Positions 24,307 to 35,477 of a stretch of DNA of 64,000 nucleotides are shown here, one piece after another. The stretch is taken from positions 3,359,883 to 3,423,882 of the forward strand of contig BCIO01000002.1 of assembly GCA_001599975.1 (NCBI GenBank), read 5' to 3'. Origin of the DNA: Cystobasidiopsis lactophilus (taxonomy: Eukaryota > Basidiomycota > Agaricostilbomycetes > Agaricostilbales > Chionosphaeraceae). Under the pieces are notes generated by a model that did no database searches, was not told where the DNA came from, and saw only the letters and a list, made by a program, of their open reading frames with translations. The translations under genes were made by a program, and so were the position numbers. Within the stretch, counting starts at the first letter, position 1. Each line of letters begins with the position of its first letter.

Positions 24307-26372
24307 TCATGCTGAAGGAGTGGTGGCGGAGTAGAGCGAGGCCATCGAGGGGGAGTGCGCCGCCTCTGTCGGGGCCGCGGAAGTGAAGCTCGCCTCGTCT
24401 TCATCTGGTGGCGCAGCTGGGTCCGAGAGCAGAATGTGATCGGGCTCGACGGCGCCGAGTGGTGAGGGCACTTTGGGCTGATGCTTGAAGCTGTTCCGCC
24501 TTGTCATACCTGGTCGTCCAAAGGTTCAACGCTCAAAGTCTTAAGACTCTAAAAAATGAGATACGCACCTAAAGAGGACATGGACCTCGGCTCCAAGCCC
24601 TTCTTGGCCTTCTTCGCCAGGATGCCGACCAGGTCTTTGGTCGAGATCTCGATCTTGTAGTCGGCTTCAGGGACGTGGGAAGCCTGCTCTTTGCAAGCCA
24701 CGATCCAGCCAATGCCGACGAGCAGCGGCTTCGGGTTGGGGTGAGCGTGCCAGCGGTGGACGGTCATGGGTTTGCCAGACTTGTAAATGACGTGCGTCAA
24801 GTTGTTTGTCATCCGAGCCAGCACCTATTGCGTCTCGACTCAACTCGGTCTACCAAAACACAAAAGGGCAGGGGGAAGGCTCACCTTTGCGCCCAGCGAG
24901 CGCAGCATCTCGGCGAACACCTGGCTGGCGTCATCCCCTTCTGCCGTCTTGACGTCCACATAAGCCACCACGTTCTTCAGCACCATGTCTGGACTCTTGG
25001 GCTCAGCGCCATCTGCGTTCTTGGCAGCGGCGAGGTTGGACGAGTCCTTGAGCGCCTCGGCGGCCGACGCGGACGAGGCCAACGCCACCAACGGCCCTTT
25101 GTTTATTCGAGCGCTGGAGGCTTTGCGGGTGGAGGCCGAGTTGGCTGCTCGGACGGAGGAAGTGGAGGCGGAGCGAGTCAGGCCAGAGCGTAAGGTGGCG
25201 CCGGGCACCGGTGGCGGAATGGCCGAGGAAGTGGAAGCTGTCATGGAGGATAAGGAAGAGGTGGAAAAAGAGCGAACGGGGATCTGCGATGTGGTGGCGG
25301 ACGCTCTGGCCAGGCGTTCGGTCACGGGAGGTGGTGGTAGCGACGATGTCGGGGTGGGCTGTGTGGCGTTCGTCTTGGTGTGGGTGATGTTCCCGGTGGA
25401 CAGCCTGCGGATGGGCTTTTCGCGGAGTTCCTTGACCATGCGCTCGAACTTGGCCAGCTTGTGCACCTGCTCGGCGGTCATGCCGTCCGTCGAGAACGAG
25501 AGCTCTCCCTCGTCTTCCGCTTTCGACGGCGGCGACCCTCGCAGGTTGCTGGTGGCCGGTGGAGAGTGAATGGGCAGGTATTGGTCGTCCTCTGCGACGA
25601 CGACAGTCTCTCGAGAAGGCGGTAGAGGAGTGGCAGCAATGACGCTGAGCTCGGGTGGTGGCGGCTGCGGACCTTGAGAGATGTTGAGGAGCAGCTGGGC
25701 CGCGTCGTTGGTCGTTCTTGAAGGCGGCAAAGGCGTAGCGTAAGGTGAAGGCGACTCCTTGATGGGCGTCAGCGGAAGGGGAGGGACCAGGCCCAGGGAA
25801 GAAGAGGAGGAAGAGGACGACATCATCGCCTCGCCGACGGACCATCGCCGCGGTTGCTGATGCTCGCCAGAAGGCAGAGAGGGTGCGCTGAGGTCAGAGG
25901 TGAGGCCGAGCGAGTGCTGCTGCTGCTTGGCTTTTTTGGTCGGGGATGGCGAGAGGTGGGAGGTGGACACGGCGCGCCTGGCCGCTGATGGCGACGTGGG
26001 CGGCGAGCGGATGGTGACCGACGTTGATGCCGCTGCCGAGCTGGTGGAAGCCGACGAGGACGAAGGCTTGTAGTCGCCGGCGGTCAGACCTTTGGGGATG
26101 ACGAGCTTTTTGGTGGCCGGCGCCCCATCCTGCTGGTCCTCCTCGCGGCCGCGCTTCTTTTGCAGCGGCGACTCTGGCAGGGCAAAGTCGAACTTGATGT
26201 GCTGCAAGTGGCTGGGCAGGAGCGGGCCGCCACCGGCGCCGTTGGTCAGTTTGCGCCCTTTTTGGCCGACCTTCCACGGTGACGAGGCAAAGGTGAACTT
26301 GTGCGCGTTGGAGCGGGTGACCCTGGGCAGGCTCTTGAGCTTGCGCGGCGAGTCGAAGGCGCTGCCAAACAT
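24307..26372 (-). CDS. BRCT-domain protein with long disordered N-terminus
   Basis: Three exons. The start MFGSAFDSPRKLKSLPRV at 26372 was preferred over the open upstream frame. About 400 residues are Ser/Pro-rich and probably disordered, with basic KKLVIPK/KKAKQQQ patches and a repeated ATPLPPSR motif. The C-terminus is a BRCT domain: VLKNVVAYVDVKTAEGDDA, LRSLGAKVLARMTNNLTHVIY, KSGKPMTVHRW, and VGIGWIVACKEQASHVPE with its conserved Trp and Cys. This arrangement resembles microcephalin-type BRCT proteins, which act in DNA damage or cell-cycle control. The specific role is not known. Introns at about 24825-24885 and 24509-24567 use good splice sites. It diverges from HFI1 across 412 bp. Confidence 0.8.
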
Positions 26373-26784
26373 GGTCTGGTTGGCAGCAAAGCAGGCGGGA
26401 GAAGAGTTTAGAAAGTAAACAAGCTCGCTCTCGCCCAAAGATGGCTCACTGCTCGCGCTGGTCTGGGGCCCGGTGGCTAGACCAGGTGCATACAATGGAC
26501 GACAGCTGGTGGAGCAGCTCAAGGCAAGCTGGGTGGACTCGGGAAGAGGGTCAAGTATCCTCGCTCTTCTGCGCCTGAAACGCCACACGACTACGAGTTC
26601 TGGTGCTCGAGTGCAAAAGCTTGGACGGCAGGCTGTTGATCAATCAGGCTTGCAATCGATCACTAAGAAGCAACGCTCAGCCCCAACAGCGCAAACCAAA
26701 GCGGTCTGCCAGGATATTTGCCCGCCTCGCTGCACACCTCCCAATTTCAACAGGTCAGACTTCGACGACGGAATCGCCCGCGCC
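26373..26784. promoter_or_regulatory. divergent promoter, BRCT protein / HFI1
   Basis: A 412-bp gap between two genes pointing away from each other. The BRCT frame stays open to about 26588 without a good alternative start, so part may be a 5' leader. No repeats seen. Confidence 0.4.
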
Positions 26785-28179
26785 ATGGTGCGCCCATTCC
26801 CCTTCCAGCTCCAGGCCAATGGCAAGCGGTGAGTATCCCAGCATCGAGAGCCTACACAAAGCTCAAGATGGGCGTCAAACAGCGCCGACACGCTGGCGAT
26901 CAAGAATCGGATGGGCGACCTGCTCACCATGGAGGAGGGCGAGGCGTACTGGGAGGCCTTTGGCTCTTTCTTGACCGGCAAGCTCACTCGGAGCGAGTTC
27001 GAGGAGGCGACCAGGAGCGTTCTCAGGGGCGAAATCGGTGCGCATTTGTCCTTCTGCCTCTCCGAACCTTCGAGTCTGAAGGTCCGTGGACGGGTCCACA
27101 GCCGAGCTGCACAACACGCTCATCATGTCCATCTTGTTCAACACCACCGCATCGGCCAACCCGCCAGCGTCCTCGAGGCACTCGGGCTGGTTCCTCAAGC
27201 GCAAGCGCGACTCGGCCTCCGCCAACCTGTTTGACGCCTCCCAGGACCCCAAGCGGCGCAAGCTCAAGGACCAGGTGATGGCTTTCTCCCGGCGCGAGCG
27301 CAACCGCATCAAGGGTCTGGCCGCCGCCCCAGCGAGCTCGGTGGTCAAAGAGCCGTTCCTCCACATCGACTCGGTCCTCGCCGCCCCGCTCCGGCTCAAG
27401 CACTGGCCCTCCGCCCAGCAGCAAGACTACGCCCGCTGCCAGCAGCTCAAGCTCTGCTCCGAGTCGCTCAACCTGCCAGACGTGGACACCCTCAAGGGGC
27501 GCATGAGCTTCATCGCCTACAACTCCAGTCTCAAGGACGGCGCAGATCAAGACGCCGCCGCTGTCCTCTCTGCTGCTCTAGATGTGAGGCCAATCAAACA
27601 GATCTTGGACTTTCGTGACAGTTTGGACTAAAAAAATGGCATACATAGACACATCTCAGGAACATCCTCCAGGCCGTCCTCGAACTCAAACAAGACCCGT
27701 CCACCCGCTTGCCACTCTCCGCCCAGCTCGAATCCGAGCGCCGGTTGCCTGACTCTGGGCTGGCTCGCCGGACTGGGACCAACTTGTCAGGCTTGGACGT
27801 GGCCGACCTGGTGGACGTGGCGCCGGGGTGGTTCATCAAGCCCAAGATCGGCGCCCTCGAACGCCACATCGCCATCTGCCGCCGTGTCATCGACAAGCAG
27901 TCCGGCGACATGACCGAGACCGAAGCCATCCACAATGGCCTCTCCCACCCGGACAAGCAGGGCTCAGCGGGCGCAGGCGCGGCGCCGAGCTCCCGCCCCG
28001 AGGGTGCCAGGAGCATACCCGCAGTGTCAGGCGGCGCTTTGACCGACCAGCCGGCCAACGCCCAGGTCGTCAACGCCGACGACGAGGAGCCACCGAGCGC
28101 GGGCGGGACGGGCACCACGAAGAAGCGCTGGAGCTTCCCTGGCTTCCTTAGTGGCATCATTCCGGACCGGGAGCGATGA
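26785..28179 (+). CDS. HFI1: SAGA subunit Hfi1/Ada1
   Basis: Ada1/Hfi1 holds the SAGA coactivator core together through a histone-fold pair. Four exons. The first (26785-26828) codes only MVRPFPFQLQANGK. The intron 26829-26882 then leads to RADTLAIKNRMGDLL. Family features are YWEAFGSFLTGKLTRSEFEEATRSVL (LxxxLG-YW-FLxGKxxRxEF block), then LHNTLIMSILFNT. The Arg/Lys-rich WFLKRKRDSASAN and DPKRRKLKDQVM patches suggest nuclear import. The C-terminal histone-fold region includes NLPDVDTLKGRMSFIAY. The third intron starts at GTGAGG after AALD and uses the CTCCAG acceptor to give AVLELKQDPS. The tail is Gly/Ala-rich. The stop is TGA at 28177-28179. Confidence 0.85.
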
Positions 28180-28294
28180 CCCCTTGTTTGCCGTCCTCCT
28201 TGTACCTGCGTAACTTAGTTCGATTAGCAATTTGAACTCAATCTTGTAACATCGCCGAATCAACCTACCTTTGCTTCCATCCACGATAGGACAC

Positions 28295-29492
28295 TCAGCC
28301 GCAGAAGGCCGTGAAAGTTCCAATTTCGTCGCGAGAGACCAAGGTGCCGTGGCCGTTCAGAAAGGAAGACCCGGTGGACCGCCGGTGCCCCAGCGGCTTG
28401 ATCAGTTCCAAGACCACCTCAATTCCCCTCTCGCGCTCCAACCGCTCCTTGCTGGCCCAGTCCATCTCGATCTTGCTCTGCGTTTCGTAGTCGGAGTCTA
28501 ACACCGACACGCGCAGCTTCTTCAGGAGGGGCGCCCGATTGAGCGAGGGCAGCAGCCACTTGAGGCCAAAGTGTTCGCAGTTGATGAAGTGGAGCGAGGT
28601 CAAGGTGGGCGGGAGAGGGATAGAGCGCAGGTCAATGGCGCACAGGCTGAGGCTCTCCAGATTCGGAAACGCCGAAGCGACCGATTTGAAGAACTGCGGT
28701 TGGAGGACATTGTTGTGACTGCCGCAATCGATCCGCAGGGACTTGACGGTGGGACTGGCGCGTCGAAGAGCTTCTAGCGGGGTGTTAAAGTCGCGGATAT
28801 AGAGGTGCAAGTGGGTGAGGTTCTTCAAGAAGCTCTGCAACCAACGCCCAAAATTAGGTTGACTAGATATGGAGGAAGTGTAGCTCTCGCACCAGCCAGA
28901 AGAAGTAGGTACCAACGAACTGGTCCATGGCGACCAGCTGACAAGTCCGAACCGCGGGGAGGTCAAACTGCGAATCGCCCATCTCGAGCGACGCGTCTTC
29001 CACGTCCGAATTGTCGATGGCCAGCTTCTCTAGCTTTTGGAAAGGCGAAAAGAAGCTCCAAAGCGCGGAGGAATCCAAGATGAGAAGGTCGCGGCAATCG
29101 AGCTGAGAGAACAGGCCGCGGAAATCGTCTTCATCTTGTTCGGCCTCCGCGGACAGAGTTGAGTCGTTGAGGATAGTGCGGAGGAGGACGATGCGGGTGG
29201 CGGAGTGGATGCGGGCCAAGCAAGGGTTCAATAAGGCGAGGTCGCGGGCGGAGATATCGACCAATTGCAACTCTCCCAGCTCCAGCTGAGCCGGAGCACT
29301 TCGAGCGAAGGAAAGAAGGTTGGGCCGATCAAGTATGCCTGTGCCGACGAGGCAGACTTGCTGCCAAAGGGCTGTCCTCGCAGGTAGATAAAAGTGCCGG
29401 TTCACCAGGCAGCAGCTGGCTCGGTCTGCCTGCTGGTCCACCAGCCCAAATATCTTCAACAGAAGCTCTGGCGGCAACGCAGAGACGCCCAT
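28295..29492 (-). CDS. F-box protein with leucine-rich repeats
   Basis: Two exons. ATG 29492 opens MGVSALPPELLLKIFGLVDQ, with CCLVNRHFYLPARTALWQ, a complete F-box expected to bind Skp1. The rest contains LRR-like strands: CRDLLILDSSALW, LEKLAIDNSDVED, LTHLHLYIRDF, VKSLRIDCGS, LESLSLCAIDL, and LTSLHFINCEHFGLKWLLPSL. The intron with donor GTGCGA and acceptor GTTGCAG joins YFFWL to SFLKNLTHL in phase. An SCF substrate adaptor role is inferred; the substrate is unknown. It converges with HFI1 (115 bp between stops). Confidence 0.75.
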
Positions 29493-29761
29493 CGATGTTC
29501 TGGTGGCGAGAGGCTTCTGAAAGCGGAGTGTCAGCCGAGCGAGAGCGGAATCTCATGCGTTGGCAAAGGCGAAGGGCACTCTGGGGCTGCGCATCTTGTG
29601 TAGGACCCTTCAAAGACCGAAATGCAGCTGACTAAAAACACGCTCGTCGTCGTCGAAGAGAGACCCAGGGCCTTGCCGATCCAGCGGACAACGCCGAAGA
29701 AGCACGGCATTCAGGCGCAGGAGAGATCTTTAGCCTTCGCCGAAGTCGTCCACCCCACGTC

Positions 29762-30399
29762 ATGACGCAGCCAGGTCAAGGAGATCCAGAACTGGCGCAC
29801 AGGAAGAGCATAGGCAACATCCTCAGGCCGCCAGTCCACCCATCGATCGGAAATGAAGGATCAACTGCGCGGGACTTCTTGGCTCGGGAGCGAAGTGCGT
29901 TGACCTTGCTACCTCTTGACGAATTGTCGTGTAGCAGGACTGAAAGCGTTGCTGGGGGCGCAGACTTCCTGCAGTACATCAAGCTGTCGATATCGCTGCT
30001 GATTGTTGGCGTCGCCCTGCTCTTGCGCCTTCGTTTCCGCGAAGACGAAAAGGACGACGAGCGGGCGCGTCGAGAGGAGTATGCTTTGCCTGTGAGCAGC
30101 CTTTATCTTGAGTGGTCGCGGAGGAGAGCCAGGTTCACATGGGGAAGAGCAGTTGGGCATCGTTTTCACAGCGTTCGCGCTGCTCACTGTCTGCAACGCC
30201 ACCGCCGAATTCTTCTCGCTCACTAAAGCCATGCAGCGGCACCTGGGCTTCGTCAGTGCTGGCAAGATCTCGCAGATGATCTGGGTTGCCCTGATTGTCG
30301 TGGTCACTGTGAGTTTGTCGAGTCGAAGTCAAGAGCCGGAGCTTACCGCTCTTGCAGATTGCCACAGTGCTAGTGATTGTACAAGAGAGCCCGTCTTAG
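29762..30399 (+). CDS. DUF202 (YidH-like) membrane protein
   Basis: Four exons. STARDFLARER followed by NFLQYIKLSISLLIVGVALLL matches the DUF202 signature (RDxLAxERTxLaW...). Two further membrane spans are IVFTAFALLTVCNATAEFF and MIWVALIVVVTIATVLVIV, so three helices in total. Introns: GTGCGT after ARER (to GCGCAG), GTGAGC after EYALP, and GTGAGT after VVVT with CTTGCAG at 30357. The last exon is only 42 nt. The function of DUF202 proteins is poorly known; some are tied to vacuolar or SPX-VTC polyphosphate machinery. The stop TAG at 30397-30399 overlaps the stop of the Rab-like gene on the other strand. Confidence 0.8.
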
Positions 30400-31783
30400 A
30401 AACAGCATCGCGTGCGCCACTTGTTCAGCTCGGGCTTGCCGCCGACCTTGATCGGCTCGCCTTTGCTGTTCAAGTTCGAATACAGTCCGTCATGGCCATG
30501 ATGCCGCCTGTGCTGCTCTTCCTGCCACTTGTTGTGGTTCAGCCGCAGTAGCACCTGCTCAGCACACCACTGTTCAAGGAACCTCTCAGCGTCGGGATCT
30601 CAAGCAAAACACCAAGAGCAGGAGCACACCTCAAATGGATCTCGAACGTTTTCGCCGCTCTTGGCGCTGGACAGGAAGAGCTTGATGCCCATCTGAGGGC
30701 GCGGGGGCTCGTCGTCGTCCTCGGACATGGGCTGAATGGGGCTGCCGTTCTCGTTGGTTAGCGGTGGAGTTGGTGGCCGGGAGGCGAGGGGCGTGATGGT
30801 CTCATCGCCATCGAGAGTGGATGGTGGGAGAGGCGGCGAGGTCATTCGAAGGGTGGATGTCCAAGAAGAGGCCGACATTGAGCCAGCCGGAGTGTGGTAG
30901 ATGGAAGCTGGGTATATGCTGGCGGAAGCCATCGAGCGACTTCGGCTACCCGATACGGACCTTGACCGCCGCTTCTTGTGAAGATTGTTGGGCGCAACAA
31001 TGTCAATTGATGCCGTCATGGGCTGCGCTTCTGCCCCAGGCTTCTGAGAGTTGGCGTCCAGTAAGGACGGGAAGGCGAAAGCGTCTGGATTGTTCAAGCC
31101 ACGAAGCCGCCGATCCTCCTCCTCAATAGCTTCATCTATAGGGTAGAACGGCGGATTGGCGACCGGCGGAACCAGCTGGGAAGGCTCCGGCTGGCCGAGT
31201 GGAGTCGGAAGGTCGTCCTCGTCTGACGGCGGGAGCTCGGGAGGCAGAAGCTCGTCCAGAATCTGCTGCGCCTCTTGCTCCGTCACTGAATCGCCCCCCA
31301 AGTAGCTGAGGTCCATCTTGTTGCCCACACAGACCCAGGTCATCTCCTCGTACTCTCTCCCATCGTCCACTGGACAGCGAGCCTTGAACTCATGATACCA
31401 GTCCCTGATGTGCTCCAGCGTCTTGCGATCAATGACGGAGAAGATGAGCATGACGGCGTCGGCCCCTCTGTAGAACGCAGCGCCTGCAAAATCAGGGTCA
31501 ACAAGCCTGTTCCTTGGCCTAACGTCTTGCTGAGCTTCTGCTCACCTAGCGATCTGAACCGTTCTTGGCCTGCTGTGTCCCAGATTTGTAATGAGATGTC
31601 GTTGACGGTGTGGGCGACGAAGTCGGCCCCAATCGTGGCCTTGTAGCTGGCCGTGAAATGGCCTTCAGGTTGGAGGTAGCGCTGCCTCAACGCCGTCTTG
31701 CCAACGCCTGCATCTCCCACGAGGACCAGCTTGGCCACTTGCAGCTTCGCCTTGCTGGTGCTGGCGACCGGCGGCTCCATCAT
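30396..31783 (-). CDS. Rab7/Ypt7-like small GTPase with a large insert before G5
   Basis: The G1 P-loop is GDAGVGKT (about residues 23-30). Switch I is [11 protein letters not shown], the Rab7-type effector sequence. G3 is WDTAGQERF and G4 is NKMD. Between NKMD and the G5 motif (SSAK) lie about 205 residues, against roughly 30 in ordinary Rabs. This insert is acidic, Pro-rich and Ser-rich ([30 protein letters not shown]). The C-terminus ends TRCCF, with paired Cys suited to geranylgeranylation but followed by one residue. Three exons. An intron after RSLG restores [13 protein letters not shown] and one after DPFE leads to [10 protein letters not shown]. Endosome or vacuole traffic is the expected role. 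Confidence 0.85.
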
Positions 31784-32059
31784 CTTCGAATCGAACCAGA
31801 CTTTCGTTGGAAGCGGAAGAGTGGCGATTGGAGCCCGCCAACGAGTAGCGAGTCTGCAACCCCGCTTCTGGGTCTTGCTGCGGTTTGATTTACATCCAGA
31901 TCAAGGCCGCAAGATGTTCTGCTTGCGATATTTCCGTGCGTGGCGCCTCTGTTGACCTCAGGTTACACCTTCTGACTTTCGCTTGCTCTCGCATCTCAAA
32001 CAGTCGTGCTCTTGCTCTTGCCTTGGCCGCAGGTAATGCCTTGCTAGTTTAATATCTGA

Positions 32060-32717
32060 ATGGGCGCCAGTGCTGAGACCTTGCCCATGGACTTTCAGGC
32101 GCCACCGGCCATCGTTTTCATGGCCATCCTGTGCATCTTCCTGTGGCACAAGCCCTGCGTGTACTGCTCGGTTCTGGTTATCGGTTTCTTGCTTAGTTCT
32201 TGTGAGTCCCCATATGGGCCAAGGAAAAGGCGATGGAAGCTCCCTCGGGATCCTCGCGTGCCCCCCTCTAATCCTCTCGGAGACCGGACTTGCTGACTTG
32301 GCTTCTCTTTGCGAACGACCACGCACAGGCTCCTTCAACATCGCACCTCCTTTTTCACCTCTCCACCAGTTCTCCAGCCGCTGCTGGCTCGACTTGTCGT
32401 CCTACAAAGGCCTATTCGAAGCGTCACCGGCCTACGTCTTGCCCTCACCGTCGTCGAATGGCACCGCTGACTCAGCCAACGCCACTCTCTCCAACTTGAC
32501 CCTGCCTGCCTCATCTCCCAAGAAGCCGCTCAGTCGGTTGATCCACTGGAGCAAGTCGCTGCCCATGGAGCTCGAGCTCGCCCTCGGTGGTGTCACGTAT
32601 GGCCGCTTCCACTTTGGCCTGAACCCACCTGTCTCCCAAATGGCCTCTTCTTCTCTCGCCACCTACTCCTCGCCAACCGCTGCTCCAGTGGCCACCTCTC
32701 AGCACGTCGAGCTTTGA
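32060..32717 (+). CDS. unknown protein with one or two N-terminal membrane segments
   Basis: Two exons. ATG 32060 gives MGASAETLPMDFQ, followed by a hydrophobic stretch (IVFMAILCIFLWHKPCVYCSVLVIGFLLSS) that may form a hairpin or one long span. The intron (GTGAGT to ACGCACAG, near 32201-32330) joins SSC to SFNIAPPFSPL. The soluble part has several NxS/T sites (NGTAD, NATLSNLTL) and ends ATSQHVEL. There is no known domain. The intron contains CTAAT and CTGAC candidate branch sites. Confidence 0.6.
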
Positions 32718-33673
32718 CCTCGTTGACTTTCTTTTCGCGACATCAGTATACCGTCGCACTTCGCTTGGCACTCCCCATCTCAAGACCACAAACAAAACCG
32801 TACAAACAAAACCGTCTGCTTGGATGACGTTGGGAATATTATCTGCCATGTCAGTTAGATCTCTATTATCGGCCCTCAAGTTTCTGTGACGAGGAGGCAC
32901 TGAACGAATTTTTTTTATCACAGACTCGTTCATTCTCGATAGACCAATGAAGCAAGACGAGAACAGTCTGAACTCTTCTCGCTATACCGTAAGCGTACTC
33001 ATTTTGAATGGCTCTCCGGCCTCTCACTAAATTTAGGATCAGTGGCAACAGGCGCACTTTTGGAAAGCGACCCGTGCCACCCTCTGCCTGCCGCATCAAA
33101 ACCGGAGGCTGACGATTACCTTCACGGCACATGCACCCGGGGCGTCGCCGACGGTCTTTCGCTTCAGAAGCTCAGTCTTCTTGCCGCCGTCCATCCCGAC
33201 ATTCAAAGCTGTCCTGCCATTTTCAAGCCCTTCTAGACGCTTCCTGAGACCCGACAACAGAATGGACAACTTGGCAAAAGGGCAGAAGGGTATTCGCCGC
33301 GCCGCGGAGAGTCCTGGGGAGGAACAACACATGGATCTCGATATCAGCGTGGCTGAATAAAAGCTGGTTGCGACGTCTTGTTGTAGGGCCAGTTGCTTTC
33401 CAGAGGATTAGCCTCAGGAACACCACAACTCTGGGACTTGGCGACACGTGCCGCAAGGAGGCCAGGCCTGCTCGCCTCCGCCAAAGGAAGGCCAGAGAAC
33501 TTTTGGCTTACTCCACGACGTCGAATCAATACACAACAGTGCCCAGCCTCACCGCGACCTAGGACCGAGCGCCGTTCGAGCACCAGGGAGCTCCGCGACC
33601 CAACCCAGACCGCACACCGCCTTTTGCGGACTTGCTGACTACTCAGCCCTTCTGCTCCATTAAAGCCCTCACC
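32718..33673. promoter_or_regulatory. long 5' region of the AP-1-like bZIP gene
   Basis: This 956-bp gap precedes the bZIP start. No gene-like frame with a recognisable product was found. Its length fits a stress-regulated promoter plus leader, which is an inference. Confidence 0.35.
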
Positions 33674-35477
33674 ATGGCCTTCTCACCCTCAACCCTCGAG
33701 TGCGTTGACTACAGACGCTTGCACAAAGTTCCAGCGAGCTGAGCGCGCCTGTGCGATCACAGCTGGGGTCTCCCTGCCTTCGGCGACAAGAATTCGACGA
33801 ACCCCGACAGCGAGGCCGCCTACTTTGCGCGCATCTCGGAGCTGCTCTCGTCCAGCGCTGCCCCTAGCGCCATCGACCCCGCGGCCTTCTCTTACAGTCC
33901 CGACACCTTTGCGGTGCCCCCGATGTTGGGCACTGACGCCAACGAGCAGGTCTCCAGCCCTGAGGACACGTCCTCGTCCTCCACCCGCCGCACCACCCCT
34001 GATGACGGCAAGGACGCTCCAGCTGCTTCTAGCAAGCGCAAGGTGTCCGGTGACACCGGCTCCAAGGCCGACGCCGCTTTGAAGGATCGTCGCAGCGGCA
34101 CCCGCGCTAAGGCACCGACTCATACTCACGAGGAGCGGGACTGTGAGTGCCTGCCTCGGCTTCCACTTCATCGTTCAGCTCTCTGAGCGTTGTATGCGTG
34201 CCACAGCGGACGACACCGCCAGCAAGAAGAAGAACGGCGGGTCGACCTCGGATAAACGCAAGGAACAGAACCGCAATGCCCAGCGCGCCTTCCGCGAGCG
34301 CCGTGAGCGCCACACCAAGGAGCTTGAGGACAAGGTGTCGGCCATGCAGAGCGCGGCCGACGAAAAAGAGCAAGAGAACCAGAACTTGAAGGAGCTCATC
34401 ACCCAGCTGCGCAACGAGAACCAGCGCCTGGCCACCTCGTCTTCGGCTTTCAACTTTTCCCTCCCCGTTTCGTCCACCAGCGCTGCAGCGTCTGTCCCTC
34501 CCTTCTTGGGCGCCTCATCGGGCACCCTCGACGCCTCCCTCACCTCGCTGACCGCCCCAACCACCTTTGACCCGTCCACCTTTGCAACCAGCTTCACCGC
34601 CAAGTCGGCCGGCACCAGCTTCCTCCCCTTCGTTTCGGAAGCTGCGCCCATCACCCCTCCCAGCAGCCACTCCACTTCGTCGTCCAACTTTGGCGAGGAC
34701 GTGTCTGGGGGCCTCTTCGACCCCGCCAACTTCGGCGACTTCGGCGTGCCTGGGGACCAGCCTCTGTTCACTCCCAGTGGCGAGCACCTCAACCCCTTGG
34801 CCTCGATTGACGACCTGTTGGTGCAGTCGCCTCCGGCGGTTGACTCGGCTCTGTCGCCCGGCTCCGCGGAAGCCCTTTTCGGCGCGTACAGGGACCCTAC
34901 GCCGATTGTGCCGACCGCCGCGTCCGCTGCCCCCGTCAGCTTTGGCGGCCCGAGAGCGACGGTCTCCACCAATGGCACCCCGTCCTGCTCCAGCGGCAAA
35001 TCGCCCTCCGTCTTCTCCGAGCCCGGCCCCTCCACTCCCCCCGTCACTGGTGGCGAGGGCAGCATGGTCACTGCCAACTCGAACTGCAACGTGTTCCGGG
35101 AAACGCTGGGCAGCCTGCGCGGTGCCGAAGAGTTTGACTTGGACTCGCTCTGCAAGGACATGATGCAAAAGGCGACTTGCAAGCAGGTAAGGGCCTTTGC
35201 GGCTCTTTTGCTTTCTGTGTGGAGGTCTGATCCTCGTTGGTTCTTACAGGCAGCTGCTGTCGCGCTCGAAAAAGCCATCCACGAGGATATTGACATCCAT
35301 TCGTGCGTTCTCGCCTTTCCTCTTTGCGACTTGAGCTCCCGCTGACGGTTTTGCGTCTTCAGGTTTTTCAACCAGGTGCGCAACGACCAACCACTTTGCC
35401 ACTGAAGTCTTGCTAATGAGGCTACTGGCGTACAGATTGGCGCCGACTCGAGCTTTAAGCAAACCTACACCGTCTAG
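33674..35477 (+). CDS. AP-1-like bZIP factor (Pap1/Yap1 family)
   Basis: Oxidative-stress bZIP family. The start MAFSPSTL is a 26-nt first coding exon spliced to DWGLPAFGDKN. The basic region KRKEQNRNAQRAFRERRERH carries the NxxAQxxFR signature of Pap1/Yap1. It is followed by a leucine zipper (LEDKVSAMQSAADEKEQENQNLKELITQLRNEN). The C-terminal Cys-rich domain has LCKDMMQKATC, two Cys nine positions apart as in Pap1, and upstream Cys in TPSCSSGKS and SNCNVFRE. Here the redox-gated export signal is expected to lie. No N-terminal Cys-rich domain is visible. Four small 3' exons follow (AAAVALEKAIHEDIDIHS, FFNQ, IGADSSFKQTYTV). The stop is TAG 35475-35477. Confidence 0.88.

Noticed and set aside
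34175-35383. 402-codon frame on the - strand
   Set aside because: It lies exactly antisense to the bZIP coding exon, whose GC-rich third positions keep the opposite frame open. The + strand product has clear bZIP and Cys-rich motifs.
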